Positions 36,378-46,541 are shown, numbered from the stretch's first letter. The stretch: DNA of 64,000 nt from Rhodoblastus sp963713695 (GCA_963713695.1 CAVQMU010000006.1:62001-126000), one strand, 5' to 3'. The notes: generated by a model from the sequence alone, not told the origin. Numbers and translations are program-made.

Positions 36378-37955
36378 TCACCGAGAATATGCGCCGATAT
36401 CTATGGGCTTTTTTCGATTTCGTCCATCCGCATCGGTTTCTGGCGCACCCTCCTCACATCCAGCCTCCCTGGCCGGGCTATTGGGTGGAAGGCGTAAATC
36501 ATAGGTTTGCGCGACCATATCGAAATTCGTAGTCAAAGAATCCAGCGACACATTCTCCGCATTCCGCGTTACAGCGACGTTTCCTGCCAAGGGATCGGTA
36601 ATAGGACTCGGGTTCCTCGATATCCTATGCAAAACTACATTATGATCGACATCAACATTGATGCCCGCAGCAACAATTTGGCCGGCGATATTATTTCTGA
36701 TGACGACGTCTGACGAAGGCCGATTGTCTTTCGAGGGACCTATATTGATCCACGTCATTCGCTGTGGCCCTTTTGACGGCAGCACAGTGTTGTTGACAAT
36801 TTTGACGTGCGCAACCCCGCCGAATGAAATGCCATGCCAGTGATTTGTAATAACCACATTATTTGAAACTGTAATTCCATCCCACCTTCCGTCAAAAATT
36901 GTAATGCCCTGCATTTCATTGTCTTTTGACTGGTTGGTGTCGACCACCTTATTCGCGTCTATGACAATATTTTTGTTAGTGACATCATGCAATGTCCAGC
37001 CCTGTATGCCATCAGGATGCAACGGCTCCGCCGGCGTGTGATGTCCGTACCTGATCGTATTGTTACGAATCAAAAGGTTGCTCGCGAGAAGCTCAATACC
37101 ATCGTTACCAAAGTTTTCAATTAGATTTTCTGATACAACATTATCATTTCCCTCAATATTTATTGCGTTTCTGACGTTATAGAAATGGTTATTATACAAT
37201 GCCGTACAACGAGAGGATGTACTAAAAGCTGTGCCGTAGGGCTTCTCTACCCAATCAACGTCCCGCCATTGAGACACATCGTCCTGCGTTGAGAATGAAT
37301 TCCCCGAAAATATAACATTGTCGCTGGGTCCAAAATAATCGTTGTCCCCGACTTGAACCAGTCCGCCCCAAATATCTTTTTCGGGTCGCCCGCTCTGGAA
37401 TTTAAGCCCTTCGAACAGCCAATGCGATGCAGTCGTGATATGCAGCGATTTAATCGTCGGAACTTGACCGGCGCCGGCGACAACCCGGATAAAACCTTCA
37501 TTCATGTACCGCCGGAGTTCGACGTCGCCATGGTCGCCACTCATCAATACCAATTCATCCCCCGGATGGACGGGGCCAGCAGGATTAACAGCCTGAAATG
37601 CACGAGAACCCTTGGCGTAATCCGTGAAATTCCGGGTGGAAATTAGACCGTTCTTCTGGCTTACAACCTCAGCGAACGTCCGCCATGGCCGCTCGGCTGA
37701 GCCGTCGTTGGCCATGTCGCCGTGGACCGGATCAACATAGAATGCCCGCCCGCCTCCCCGCGGCTTGGGAAGATCGCAGCCAGCCGCCACCGTCAATTCT
37801 GAGGCTTTTGCCGGAAATCCGCTGAAAATGGCAATCGGAACCGAGACGGCGATTGCCAATAGAATTGTTTTGCCGAGCACACGTTTGGCGCGAGCCAATG
37901 CGCGAAGCGCTGGTCGGCGAGAGGGAAATCGGATGATTGCAACTGCGATGCACAT
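36378..37955 (-). CDS. Exported right-handed beta-helix protein
   Basis: 525 residues. An N-terminal helix/signal region (about 28-50, ending P-A-K-A-S) is followed by A-F-Y-V-D-P-V-H-G-D-M-A-N-D-G-S-A-E-R-P-W-R-T-F (DUF1565-like start) and then many N-N-x-(I/V) coils such as L-I-R-N-N-T-I-R-Y-G and V-V-I-R-N-N-I-A-G, i.e. a parallel beta-helix. Such folds in EPS loci are lyases, epimerases or surface-bound polysaccharide-binding proteins; no catalytic set can be assigned. Read in the same direction as the exosortase 209 bases away. Confidence 0.8.
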   Translation of the reverse strand: MCIAVAIIRFPSRRPALRALARAKRVLGKTILLAIAVSVPIAIFSGFPAKASELTVAAGCDLPKPRGGGRAFYVDPVHGDMANDGSAERPWRTFAEVVSQKNGLISTRNFTDYAKGSRAFQAVNPAGPVHPGDELVLMSGDHGDVELRRYMNEGFIRVVAGAGQVPTIKSLHITTASHWLFEGLKFQSGRPEKDIWGGLVQVGDNDYFGPSDNVIFSGNSFSTQDDVSQWRDVDWVEKPYGTAFSTSSRCTALYNNHFYNVRNAINIEGNDNVVSENLIENFGNDGIELLASNLLIRNNTIRYGHHTPAEPLHPDGIQGWTLHDVTNKNIVIDANKVVDTNQSKDNEMQGITIFDGRWDGITVSNNVVITNHWHGISFGGVAHVKIVNNTVLPSKGPQRMTWINIGPSKDNRPSSDVVIRNNIAGQIVAAGINVDVDHNVVLHRISRNPSPITDPLAGNVAVTRNAENVSLDSLTTNFDMVAQTYDLRLPPNSPAREAGCEEGAPETDADGRNRKKPIDIGAYSR

Positions 37956-38164
37956 GACGACGCTATCCTATCTGCATTTCAATAGTTGATATTTTCGACT
38001 GAAAATTCAATTATGATGTGGACGCAACGGCTTGTGACGGACAGTTTCGACCGAGCGGCCTCAGGTTTCGCTCATCGGACCGGCGTCACGGCAACGCTCT
38101 GCCGCACTCGATGAAATTGAACGCCGCTTTGCCGGCGCACGAGAAATTTCGAGGTGCTGCCCAC

Positions 38165-39106
38165 TCAGCGAGGTATTGACGAAGACGCCCTATCAACAGG
38201 TTTCCCTTTGGTGTATCGAGCCAACGCCACAAGGCCGATTAACGCACTATCAAGAAGGAAGAATAGCGCCAGTGCGACAGCGAAGAGCATGAAACCAGTG
38301 AGATCGTGAAACAGCCCTTCGACCGCATCGATGCCGCCATAATGGGCGATCAGCACAAGCGCGAGAACGCGGATGAAGTTCGCGGTCACGGTGATGGGGA
38401 CGATCGAGAGGACCATGACTGCCATACGAACCGGCGAATTACGTATGAATTCATGCATATAGAACACGCCAATCGCGGAAAGCGCAAAGATCGAATTCAT
38501 TCCGGAACAGGCGTCCTTGACCATCAACTGGTATGTTCCAATCATGATCATCACGCCATTCTGCGCGACCGGATATCCCGCCTGATACAGTGTCTCAGTC
38601 ACCCAATCGGACACGAGGAGCTTGAGAGGAACGGTCATTGCGTCCATCATCCAGCCAGGAGGCGGCACGGCAAAGACAAGGAAAGCGATAGGGAATGCGA
38701 ATTGCCGCAGTCCGAACCATCCCCCGGCGATCAGGACTGATCCGCAGATGATTGGAAGTTGCGATGCGACCTCGAACATCAGCACGTCTTGCGAACGCGT
38801 GACGACCAGAAACGTTAACCCGATCAGCAGCGTCAGCCATCCTACGAAATAGGCGGCGCGGCCCGGCGCGGCGCTCGATTTCGCGCCGTTGCGCCACGCC
38901 TGCCATGCGAGCCAGGCAGCGGCGGCGATGACAAGTGGTCCATGTCCTTCCTGTTCGGTACGCCAGGGACCATCGATAAGTCGAATTGCGGTGGGGATGA
39001 AGGTCGAGACCACGGCCGTGGCCAAAGCGACGTTCAGCCAATCGATCGGCAGTCGCGAAAGGAGTTCGGCTGAAAACCGGGAGCTCGATGTTGGAACCGT
39101 TGTCAT
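38165..39106 (-). CDS. xrtV: Exosortase, probably XrtV type
   Basis: 313 residues, about eight helices: the EpsH-type transpeptidase that cleaves PEP-CTERM tails in the inner membrane. Catalytic residues are visible: Cys200 in K-D-A-C-S-G-M-N-S, Arg246 in N-F-I-R-V-L-A, and His267 in F-H-D-L-T-G. No EpsI domain is fused; a separate EpsI is at 46603-47289. Presence of PEPxxWA-type substrates and of a small XrtV-like accessory protein suggests the exosortase V class, but the class is inferred. The ORF starts at ATG 39106. Confidence 0.88.
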   Translation of the reverse strand: MTTVPTSSSRFSAELLSRLPIDWLNVALATAVVSTFIPTAIRLIDGPWRTEQEGHGPLVIAAAAWLAWQAWRNGAKSSAAPGRAAYFVGWLTLLIGLTFLVVTRSQDVLMFEVASQLPIICGSVLIAGGWFGLRQFAFPIAFLVFAVPPPGWMMDAMTVPLKLLVSDWVTETLYQAGYPVAQNGVMIMIGTYQLMVKDACSGMNSIFALSAIGVFYMHEFIRNSPVRMAVMVLSIVPITVTANFIRVLALVLIAHYGGIDAVEGLFHDLTGFMLFAVALALFFLLDSALIGLVALARYTKGKPVDRASSSIPR

Positions 39107-39616
39107 TGTCCTCCAAGCATCCTGCGTAACGATCGGACATTTCCGGCGCTATTCAATAATACCCGTCCCATGACCATACGTCCATCAGCCACCGCAATTC
39201 GCGGCCGAACCCATAGGCAGGTCTTTTTTAACAGTTTCGCGATCCGACCTCGCGACGCCGAGCGGAAGGCGCTGTGGATTCAACGACGAACCCTGCCAAA
39301 TCATCAAGCATTCTCTCGATGACAATGCGTTTATGATCGAAAGACCAGCGCGCAAGCGACAAATCCAAAATAACCGCACCTGTTTTGCGAAAACAGAGAC
39401 TCGAAGCCAACCGTATTCAACTCGACATTTATTACGCCGAAGCTCGTCAAGAGACTTGTTGATTTTGCAGCACGCGTGAGTATATATCTTTCGCTATATA
39501 TTAAATCAACGGCGCTTAAGCAAGAATTAACCAATTGCATCTATCCTAATTTTCCTCCATCATGCGTCGGTAATTGTGTGCGCAATTTTTGTTATTCTCT
39601 CATGGCAAGGGTGCCG
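39107..39616. other. Non-coding or degenerate stretch
   Basis: 510 bases upstream of the exosortase without a credible gene. Short frames on the minus strand (e.g. around 39230-39400) have protein-like composition but no start signal, and may be remnants. Confidence 0.35.
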
Positions 39617-39829
39617 ATGTCTCATTTCCAAGCCCCCAATCCACCGCTCCAGATCACAGCAGTCAGGCGTCCGGCGACGAGGGCTGACACGAAAAGTTTT
39701 CAATTTGACGAAGCTTCGCTCGCCGTGCAATCGGCGGGTGCGGATCGCGAGGCTTTCATAAACATTCTGGTGTTCACGCCACATCGGCTGATGACCCACT
39801 ATCAGGATTATCAGCGCCTCGGCGCCTGA
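39617..39829 (+). CDS. Possible small hypothetical protein
   Basis: 70 residues from ATG 39617 with aaggg seven bases upstream. Hydrophilic, no signal or helix, no recognised motif. Convergent with the GT4 gene. Supported only by its ribosome site. Confidence 0.3.
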   Translation: MSHFQAPNPPLQITAVRRPATRADTKSFQFDEASLAVQSAGADREAFINILVFTPHRLMTHYQDYQRLGA

Positions 39830-39856
39830 CCGATATTTTTGCGGTATGTCGGATGA

Positions 39857-41190
39857 TCAGCCCTGAATATGCGCCTCCTTGCGCCGATGGAATGGATCCT
39901 CTCGCGCCTCGCTAGAAAGAGGTAGTTCCTTGTTCTGTCTCAAATCCGTGGTCGCAGGCGCGATCGAAACTTCGGCAATTCTCTTTTTTTCCGAAATCGC
40001 GAAAGTTTTCTCGTAGACACCCACAAATTTTTCGGCCTCGCTTTCCCAACGGAAGGCATTCTCAGCAAGGTCGCGCGCCTTTTCAGCCATTCGGCACCGC
40101 AACTCATCATCTTGTATCAGTTGCAACAACGCAGATGCCAAACCTGCTGTATCCTGTGTTTGCGCGTAAAGCCCCGCCGCGCCCAGGAGCCGCCGCGTCT
40201 CGGTCAATGGGTAAGCGACAGTCGGAATGCCGAGCGCGCAATATTCGAAGACTTTGTTCATGCTCATTTTATCATTGGTTTCATTAACCGGGTCCGGAAT
40301 GATCCCGATGTCGAAGGCGCTCAAATGGCTCATTAACTCGATCCCGGAAAGATATCCGGCAAAGTGCACGTGATCCTCGATGCCGAGCTTCGCGGCCAGG
40401 GATCGCGCCAACGGCAGGGCCGGCCCGTCGCCGACAACCACCGCTTGAAAATCTGAATAGGCTAAATTCCGGACAAGGTGAGCAAGAGCGCCGACGAGAT
40501 GATCGAGGCCGTCCTGGTCGCCGATGATTCCGACGTAACCGAGAACGAATTTGCGTCCCTTGCGCAATGTCTGCCGGGGTTCGGTCCGGTAAATACTCTT
40601 GCGGTCGGGAATGCTGTAGACAGCCTGGACCGTTTCGGGCGCCTTGCCGCCACGCGCGATGGCGATTTCGCGGAATGTATCATTCGCCGACACGACGAAG
40701 TCCGCTGATTTGAAGGTCAACCATTCCGCCGCGCGCAATAGCCAGTAGAACGCGCCCTTGCGTCCGAATTTGGTGAGATAGAGTTCCGGCGAAAGGTCGT
40801 GATGGTCAAAGATGAACCGCACGCCCAGAAGCTTGAATGGCAACGCCGCTATAAAAATCAAGTCGGGCGGATTGCAGGCCTGAATGACGGCGAAGCCCCT
40901 TTCCCTGTAGACCCGCACGAGCAGTCGAAATTCGTGAAACAGCGCGAAGGCGTATTCGATCAGAAACGCTGCCTTGCCGCGCGCCTCCAATGGCAGGGGA
41001 TGACGGTAGATGGCGATGCCATCGATTTCCTCGTATTCGAGCGAAAAGAGTCGCTCATCGGGCAGATGACGGAAACCTGGATCCCCGCCCGACGAAGCGC
41101 GTTGGCTTCCTGCCAGACCCGACGGTCGAACGGAACTGGCAAATTTTCCACGATGATGACGCAGGAGCGCTGCTGGCCGGACGCGTTCAC
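39857..41190 (-). pseudogene. Family 4 glycosyltransferase, one frameshift
   Basis: From ATG 41190 the N-terminus reads V-I-I-V-E-N-L-P-V-P-F-D-R-R-V-W-Q-E-A, a typical EPS GT4 start. Near 41060 the frame must change; the rest continues with E-E-I-D-G-I-A-I-Y-R-H-P, F-I-F-D-H-H-D-L-S-P-E-L-Y, G-Y-V-G-I-I-G-D-Q-D-G and the donor loop S-M-N-K-V-F-E-Y-C-A-L-G-I-P-T-V-A-Y. Joined length of about 444 fits. Upstream of and on the same strand as the exosortase. Confidence 0.85.
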
Positions 41191-41432
41191 GGAACACCCT
41201 TGGTTATCGACGCCCCTCTCGAGGATTACGCAGCTTACCGCTGATTTCCTCTACGTCATTATCTACGATCAAAAAATACGCACGGGGAACGCGTTATCCC
41301 CCTAATTGGACAGATGTTCAGATCAAGAGAACTTCATATCCCGCAGGGTACCCCCGCAAATGCGGACCCGTACAGCCAGCGATGATAGGGAGCATTTGAT
41401 TTCGGACAAGCACGCAACAGTTGAGGCGCGGA

Positions 41433-42332
41433 TTATTTCGCGAAATCGTCTTTCGAGACGTTCGCCGGTTCATCCTTCATGATTCTTGCGTAATCGCCTT
41501 CGTAGGTCGCCACGGCGCGCGCGTCCTGCTTCGCCTGTTTAACGATTTGCTCGGCAGCCCCACGCGCCATCAATTCCTTGGCCAACTTTGCGGCGTCAGG
41601 ACCGACGAGCGGTTTCGCCTCCGAGCCGATGACCTTGAAAAAGACGCCATTCGCCCCGTTGCGTGTGAAGAAGACGCTATCAGGCTTTTGCGCCTGCAAT
41701 TGATCGAACAACTGAACGGGCAGGATCGCGCTATCGATCGCGCCCTTGCCACGGCGAGAGTCCAGCTTCAACGTCGTTAGTTGCTGCTGCACCTCTTCGA
41801 GCGATTTCGCGCCTCTTGTCGCCTCGCCGACGGCCGGGGACAACTCCTGGCTGGGAAGGATAACCTGGTCCGTCGCGAAAATGACCCGCTTGGCGAATTG
41901 CGACGGATGGACGGTGACGAATTGATCCATGTCGGCCTGGCTGAATCCCGCGACCTGCGCCGAAATCTTGCGTTGCATGAACGTACCTTCGAGAAGCGCT
42001 TCCTTTTGCCGCAGCGCATCCAGCTAAATCGTCGGCTCACGGTCGATCTTGGCGTTTACGGCCTGGCGCGCGATCGCTTTCCGCACCACGATGTCCGAAA
42101 GCGCCCTTCTAGTTATTGCGTCATCGCGTTTGTCCGCAGGCACTTTCGCCACACGAAACTCGTTTTCTAATTCCTGCACGGTCACGTCGTCCTGACCGAT
42201 ATGAGCGATTACCTGGCCCGCCGGACGGTCGCTTTCCTTCTTACTGCACCCCGCCAGGGCCAAAGCGGCTAGAAAGGCGCTCGTCAAGGCCACGCCGCTC
42301 TTCAGCATCGGGTTCATGGTCAAGAACGACAT
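41433..42332 (-). pseudogene. epsD: EpsD-like peptidyl-prolyl isomerase lipoprotein with in-frame TAG
   Basis: A parvulin/SurA-like periplasmic chaperone that accompanies exosortase EPS loci. ATG 42332 has a ggag site; lipobox L-A-G-C is near residue 30, then V-T-V-Q-E-L-E-N-E-F. After D-R-E-P-T-I the same frame meets TAG at 42024-42026 and then continues without shift as L-D-A-L-R-Q-K-E-A-L-L-E-G-T-F, through a V-I-F-A-T-D-Q isomerase-like domain to 41433. CAG to TAG is a single change at a position where Gln would fit. The whole is about 299 codons, the usual EpsD length. It could be a real nonsense mutation, an error or readthrough. Confidence 0.8.
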
Positions 42333-42352
42333 ATTGCACTCCAAAAAAATGA

Positions 42353-42368
42353 TGACGCAACGGCGTCA
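42353..42368. promoter_or_regulatory. Candidate operator, tgacgc-N4-gcgtca
   Basis: A perfect 6-base inverted repeat with 4-base spacer lies 20 bases before the EpsD start, in the 587-base region shared with the divergent export operon. A related site is at 42545-42562. Which protein binds is unknown. Confidence 0.35.
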
Positions 42369-42544
42369 GCCTTCAACATTCAGTCGTTCAATAAAGCTTC
42401 AACGCAACGCCGTCTATACGTTTTAGTAACGCTTTGCGATATTCGTCCTTTGCGATGATGCGGTGGTCCACCAAAATGCGGGTGTGCGGAATTTAATAAA
42501 CGCGCCGGGGCAGGCGGTATCCTGGAAGTCGCAATCACCGTTTG

Positions 42545-42562
42545 TGACGCCAGACGGCGTCA
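42545..42562. promoter_or_regulatory. Second candidate operator, tgacgcc-N4-ggcgtca
   Basis: A perfect 7-base inverted repeat with the same half-site as 42353-42368. The remainder of 42333-42919 is AT-rich and holds no gene. Two equal half-sites in one divergent promoter region suggest a dimeric regulator. Confidence 0.35.
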
Positions 42563-42919
42563 ATACACGCGCCGAAGAAGTTTGAATTTTATACACCTAG
42601 AATATGAAAGCCCTTCCAAAAGGACCATAACGCAATATATTTTTTTAACCTACGTTGCCTCATTGCCACACCCAACTGTTTTTAAATGGGACAACGGAGC
42701 CTGCGATCGCCTTTCCACTCGACTTTTCGGTCCTTCACATAACATTTGGCAGTTTACTGCTTCAAATTTGAGAAATAGATGTTAAATGACGTTAGGGATG
42801 ACGCGCTGTGGCGCTGAGCGCAATTCGTTCACGGGGAAGGCTAGAAACCCTGCGGAACGCGTGATCGGCCTTTTTGAAACAGGCGCGCCCAACCAGGCAA
42901 AGAGCGGCGTAAAAAGCGT

Positions 42920-44230
42920 ATGTGGAGAAATGGTCTGAAATTGATAGCAGCCGCATGCATGCTGCCCATCGGGTTGGCAAGCGGACATGCGGCCGCCGCG
43001 GTTTCCGATGCGTCAGCGGTGATCGACTGGCTTTCTCCAGTGCCGCTCGCGTGGGTTTACCCGAAAACATTCAATTGGTCCGAATCGCCGGTCCGGCTCA
43101 ATTTCCATGACTACGCCGGCTTCAACGACAATATCCTTGGGGTCTATCCGGGATTCGCCCTGCCGTCGAACACGCTCAAGGGTGACTGGTTCAATCGCAT
43201 GGACGTCGGCGCCTCCACCAGATTCTATGCTGGAGCCCAGCAAATTTTCGCCGACGCCACATATACCACCGTCGATTATCGACGCGACGCGGCTTACGAC
43301 ACTCATAACTATATGTTCGACGCTGGGATTAATTGGCAGGCGACGGCGCGGTGCCAGGGAAACGTTACCGGGACGCTCGGTCAAGCTCAGAGTCCAATCG
43401 ATCAACTGCTGGCGCCGGGTATCGATATCGCCCGGACGGTTTCCGTCAACGAAACTGGATCATGCACTGTTTATGACAATTCTGGCTTCGTCATTAACAG
43501 CGGTTGGTCAAAAATCGAACACGCGGCACAAATCTACCAGGTCAACAACAGTCAGTCTGCCTATATACAAGGCGGGCTGAAATATAACCTGTCCGGACCG
43601 GACAATGCGCAGTTTCTGGTGCGCTATACGGAGACGACCTATCCCGACCGTTACGCGTCCCTGGGTCTCCACCCGGCCTTGCTCCCCTACGGTTTGCTCC
43701 AAACCAACCACCAGGTTGATTATCAGGTCGTATATGATCGAACCGTCTCGCAAAAGCTGGACTTCCAGACGTCCGCTGGACTGACGTGGAATTCCGGGCT
43801 TTTCGGGACAGGAAACACCGCGAGTGAGCAAAGGTTGCTGCCTAGCTATTCCCTCGGAGTGAACTGGCGTCCGACGGAAAAGTGGTCCGTTAATGTCACT
43901 GCGGGGCATACCGCCGGCGTCGCCACCTCGATCATCGCCAATGCTCAGGTGACGGATATTCAATCAGCGAGCGTGACATATGCGTGGTCGCCAAAACTCA
44001 GCTTGCAAGGATCGCTGTCACGCGCGGAGACAAGCGGCGCCGCCAATCTTGTTGCAAATTCAAGCTATTATGGCCCAGGAACGAGTTTCCGCGCGACAGC
44101 GAGGGCGACATACCAAATCACGCCTTTCACCTCCGCTTCAGCTAGTTACCAGCGGTCTGACCGGACGATCAACGGATATACCGTTATGAATAATGTCGCG
44201 ATGATCGGTCTCGACTACAAACCTTACTGA
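42920..44230 (+). CDS. epsL: EpsL-like outer-membrane beta-barrel protein
   Basis: 436 residues with signal peptide (cleavage about A-A-A-A-V). The mature protein is a long series of amphipathic beta strands with aromatic ends (N-Y-M-F-D-A-G-I-N-W, A-R-A-T-Y-Q-I-T-P-F-T-S-A-S-A-S-Y), finishing A-M-I-G-L-D-Y-K-P-Y. It lies directly before EpsE/EpsF, the place of EpsL in exosortase EPS clusters, and probably forms the outer-membrane pore or scaffold for EPS. The name follows context. Confidence 0.75.
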   Translation: MWRNGLKLIAAACMLPIGLASGHAAAAVSDASAVIDWLSPVPLAWVYPKTFNWSESPVRLNFHDYAGFNDNILGVYPGFALPSNTLKGDWFNRMDVGASTRFYAGAQQIFADATYTTVDYRRDAAYDTHNYMFDAGINWQATARCQGNVTGTLGQAQSPIDQLLAPGIDIARTVSVNETGSCTVYDNSGFVINSGWSKIEHAAQIYQVNNSQSAYIQGGLKYNLSGPDNAQFLVRYTETTYPDRYASLGLHPALLPYGLLQTNHQVDYQVVYDRTVSQKLDFQTSAGLTWNSGLFGTGNTASEQRLLPSYSLGVNWRPTEKWSVNVTAGHTAGVATSIIANAQVTDIQSASVTYAWSPKLSLQGSLSRAETSGAANLVANSSYYGPGTSFRATARATYQITPFTSASASYQRSDRTINGYTVMNNVAMIGLDYKPY

Positions 44231-44281
44231 AGGCTACAAAATAATGGCGCCGCATCGATCGGCATGGAAGGATGCTTAGTA

Positions 44282-45067
44282 ATGAAGAACGCACTCCTGG
44301 CTTGGGCTTTCGTGATTGCTCTAGGCTTGTTGCATAGCGCCAATGCGTTGGCTGGCGAAGGAAGAGCGCTGACGACCAACGACGTCTTACAGATCACCGT
44401 GCTTAACCAACCGGAGTTCAATGCGAATGCACGCATTGAGCCGGACGGAACGATTTCGTTGCCTTACGCGGGCCGAATTCCGGTTGTCGGACTGACGACC
44501 GGCACCCTCGGCGTCAAGATCGCCAATATCCTGATCCAGAAAGGATTGGTCAGGCAACCCGCCGTATCTGTCGAATTGTCCTCCTTCGGCACCCAGGTCT
44601 CGGTGCTCGGCGCGGTCAACACACCTGGCGCCTTCACTTTGGATCGCCCTTCCAACCTTTCCCAAGCACTCGCGCACGCTGGCGGGATCAAGGAAGAGGC
44701 AGGCGCGGCTACGGTCGTGCTGCATCGACGCGGGAAAACGCAGCGCATCGACGCCAAGGCGCTCCTCGAGGGCCGCGCCGACGGCCAGTTGATGATCCAG
44801 AACAACGATGAAATCTATGTCGAACAGGGCGCTATCTTCTATCTTTACGGATTTGTCAATAGACCTGGGCAGTATCCGATCAATCGCAAGGACATGACAG
44901 TCAGGCAGGCAATCGCTGCGGGCGGCGGGATTTCATCGCTCGGCTCCGACTGGTGGCGGATGAAGATCCGGCGCCGCGTCAATGGCGTAGTTGAAGAAAT
45001 ACCTGCCGACCTCGACGAAACAATCCAACCCGACGACACGATAGTCATCAACGAACGTCTTTTCTGA
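44282..45067 (+). CDS. epsE: EpsE/Wza-type polysaccharide export protein
   Basis: 261 residues with signal peptide; no lipobox. The Poly_export domain (about 28-105) has L-Q-I-T-V-L-N-Q-P-E-F and I-E-P-D-G-T-I-S-L-P-Y-A-G. Two SLBB-type segments follow: V-S-V-L-G-A-V-N-T-P-G-A-F-T-L and Y-L-Y-G-F-V-N-R-P-G-Q-Y-P. It is part of the periplasmic/outer-membrane export channel. ATG 44282 has ggaagga upstream. It lies 51 bases after EpsL and 16 before EpsF, so one operon. Confidence 0.9.
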   Translation: MKNALLAWAFVIALGLLHSANALAGEGRALTTNDVLQITVLNQPEFNANARIEPDGTISLPYAGRIPVVGLTTGTLGVKIANILIQKGLVRQPAVSVELSSFGTQVSVLGAVNTPGAFTLDRPSNLSQALAHAGGIKEEAGAATVVLHRRGKTQRIDAKALLEGRADGQLMIQNNDEIYVEQGAIFYLYGFVNRPGQYPINRKDMTVRQAIAAGGGISSLGSDWWRMKIRRRVNGVVEEIPADLDETIQPDDTIVINERLF

Positions 45068-45083
45068 AAAGGACATTGTCTTC

Positions 45084-46541
45084 ATGTCTATAATGCTCGT
45101 CATTCACGTAATACAGCGGCGCCTCTGGATCGTTGTAGTGACATTTATAGTGACAATAATAGGCGCGCTGGCCGTTTTGCTCATCATTCCTCCTCGGTAC
45201 GAGGGGACTGCAACCGCCAGCATCGATCCAAGCGTCACTGATCCCGTCAGCGGTCAGCCAAGTGTCGGCAACAATATTATGTATCTGCAAGGTAACCTCA
45301 TTGCGCTCGCGAAGAGCAGCCTGGTTGCACTGTCCGTCGTTGAGCGACTGAAACTGGATTCCGACCCAGCAATTCAGGCTCAGTATCGTTCTTCGCCGGC
45401 TTCTGGTCTCGTCGATATCCGGAAATGGTTCGCAGATAAAATCGCTGATCGCGTCGATGCGCGTTTCACTCCTGGCGCCAATGTGTTGAGTATCCTTTAT
45501 AAGGCGCAGACGCCGCAAGAGGCTTCGCTGTTCGCGAACGCCTTCATGGCCTCGTTCATAGACGCCGCGATTGCGCAAAAGGTTAGCTCCGCGCAAAGAA
45601 CCGCCGAATGGTTCGCGCCGCAGATGAAGAAACTCCGCGACAACCTTGCGACTGCGCGCGAAAAATTGTCGCGTTTCCAGACGGAATCCAATGTGCTGGC
45701 CCCAACCACCGGCAACTCCGAAAGCGCGCAACTCCTCGCCGCAACTAACGATCTCTCGAAAGCCAAGGAGGACCTCGTCGCCATGGAGGGGCAATACGCG
45801 GCTCCAGTTCAAACGGCGGCAGCCTCCAATGAGGCGCAATCTGTCGACTTGCAGTCGCTTAATAATCTTCGCAGCCTTTTGTCCAATGTCGATGCAGAGA
45901 TAGCCCGTCTTCAAACTGAAATTGGTCCTAACAATCCTAAACTGCTGGAGCGATTTGCCACAAGACAATCTCTAAAAAAGCAGATCGAAGCCCAAAATAT
46001 GGATTTTCGTCGGAAACTCGCCGATCGCATGCAAACTCAAAAAGATAAAATTGCCACGCTCGAAAAAGTTTACAACGAGCGAATGAAGAGCATGATCGAC
46101 GTACAAACCACTCGGGAAAAAATGGATTCCTTGAAAAAGGATGTGCAGTTTGAACAAGAAGAACTCGAGCGCGCGCTGAAGACCGGAAACATTGCGCGGC
46201 TTCAAAGCCAACTGTCTTTTTCAAATATCGTAATCCTTGACCAAGCCTCGCCTCCGAGTTCGGCGGCGTTTCCCAAAAAGTTGGTCGTCGTATTCATGGC
46301 CGTATGCCTTGGCCTTATCCTTGGCATTTTGTTTTGCCTGCTCGCGGAAGCATTTGACCGGCGTGTTCGTGACGGCCTTGACCTCGAATTCGTTACCGGC
46401 ACGCTCTTGCTCGGAACGATTCCCAACATCGCCCCTGGTGCGGCATTGACTGCTTTTTCGCGGCTGAAAACGCGCCTCACGCTGATGGTGTCGAGAGAAG
46501 CTCCATCTACCAAAGATGGCAACGCAATCGCGAACCTCTAG
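45084..46541 (+). CDS. epsF: EpsF chain-length determinant (Wzz-type)
   Basis: 485 residues. Helix 1 at about 11-33, a periplasmic part rich in coiled coil (D-N-L-A-T-A-R-E-K-L-S-R-F-Q and K-M-D-S-L-K-K-D-V-Q-F), and helix 2 near residue 405, just before a short cytoplasmic tail. The P-P-S-S-A-A-F-P-K-K motif before helix 2 is the conserved Pro-rich hinge. No kinase domain is fused; the matching EpsG protein is at 51504-52391. It sets EPS chain length and contacts EpsE. Confidence 0.9.
   Translation: MSIMLVIHVIQRRLWIVVVTFIVTIIGALAVLLIIPPRYEGTATASIDPSVTDPVSGQPSVGNNIMYLQGNLIALAKSSLVALSVVERLKLDSDPAIQAQYRSSPASGLVDIRKWFADKIADRVDARFTPGANVLSILYKAQTPQEASLFANAFMASFIDAAIAQKVSSAQRTAEWFAPQMKKLRDNLATAREKLSRFQTESNVLAPTTGNSESAQLLAATNDLSKAKEDLVAMEGQYAAPVQTAAASNEAQSVDLQSLNNLRSLLSNVDAEIARLQTEIGPNNPKLLERFATRQSLKKQIEAQNMDFRRKLADRMQTQKDKIATLEKVYNERMKSMIDVQTTREKMDSLKKDVQFEQEELERALKTGNIARLQSQLSFSNIVILDQASPPSSAAFPKKLVVVFMAVCLGLILGILFCLLAEAFDRRVRDGLDLEFVTGTLLLGTIPNIAPGAALTAFSRLKTRLTLMVSREAPSTKDGNAIANL

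Noticed and set aside
42746..42762. Sigma-54-like ttggca...tgctt site before EpsL
   Set aside because: Spacing between the GG and GC elements is one base short of the consensus.
42582..42785. 67-codon frame in the divergent EPS region
   Set aside because: No ribosome site, AT-rich DNA with random composition.
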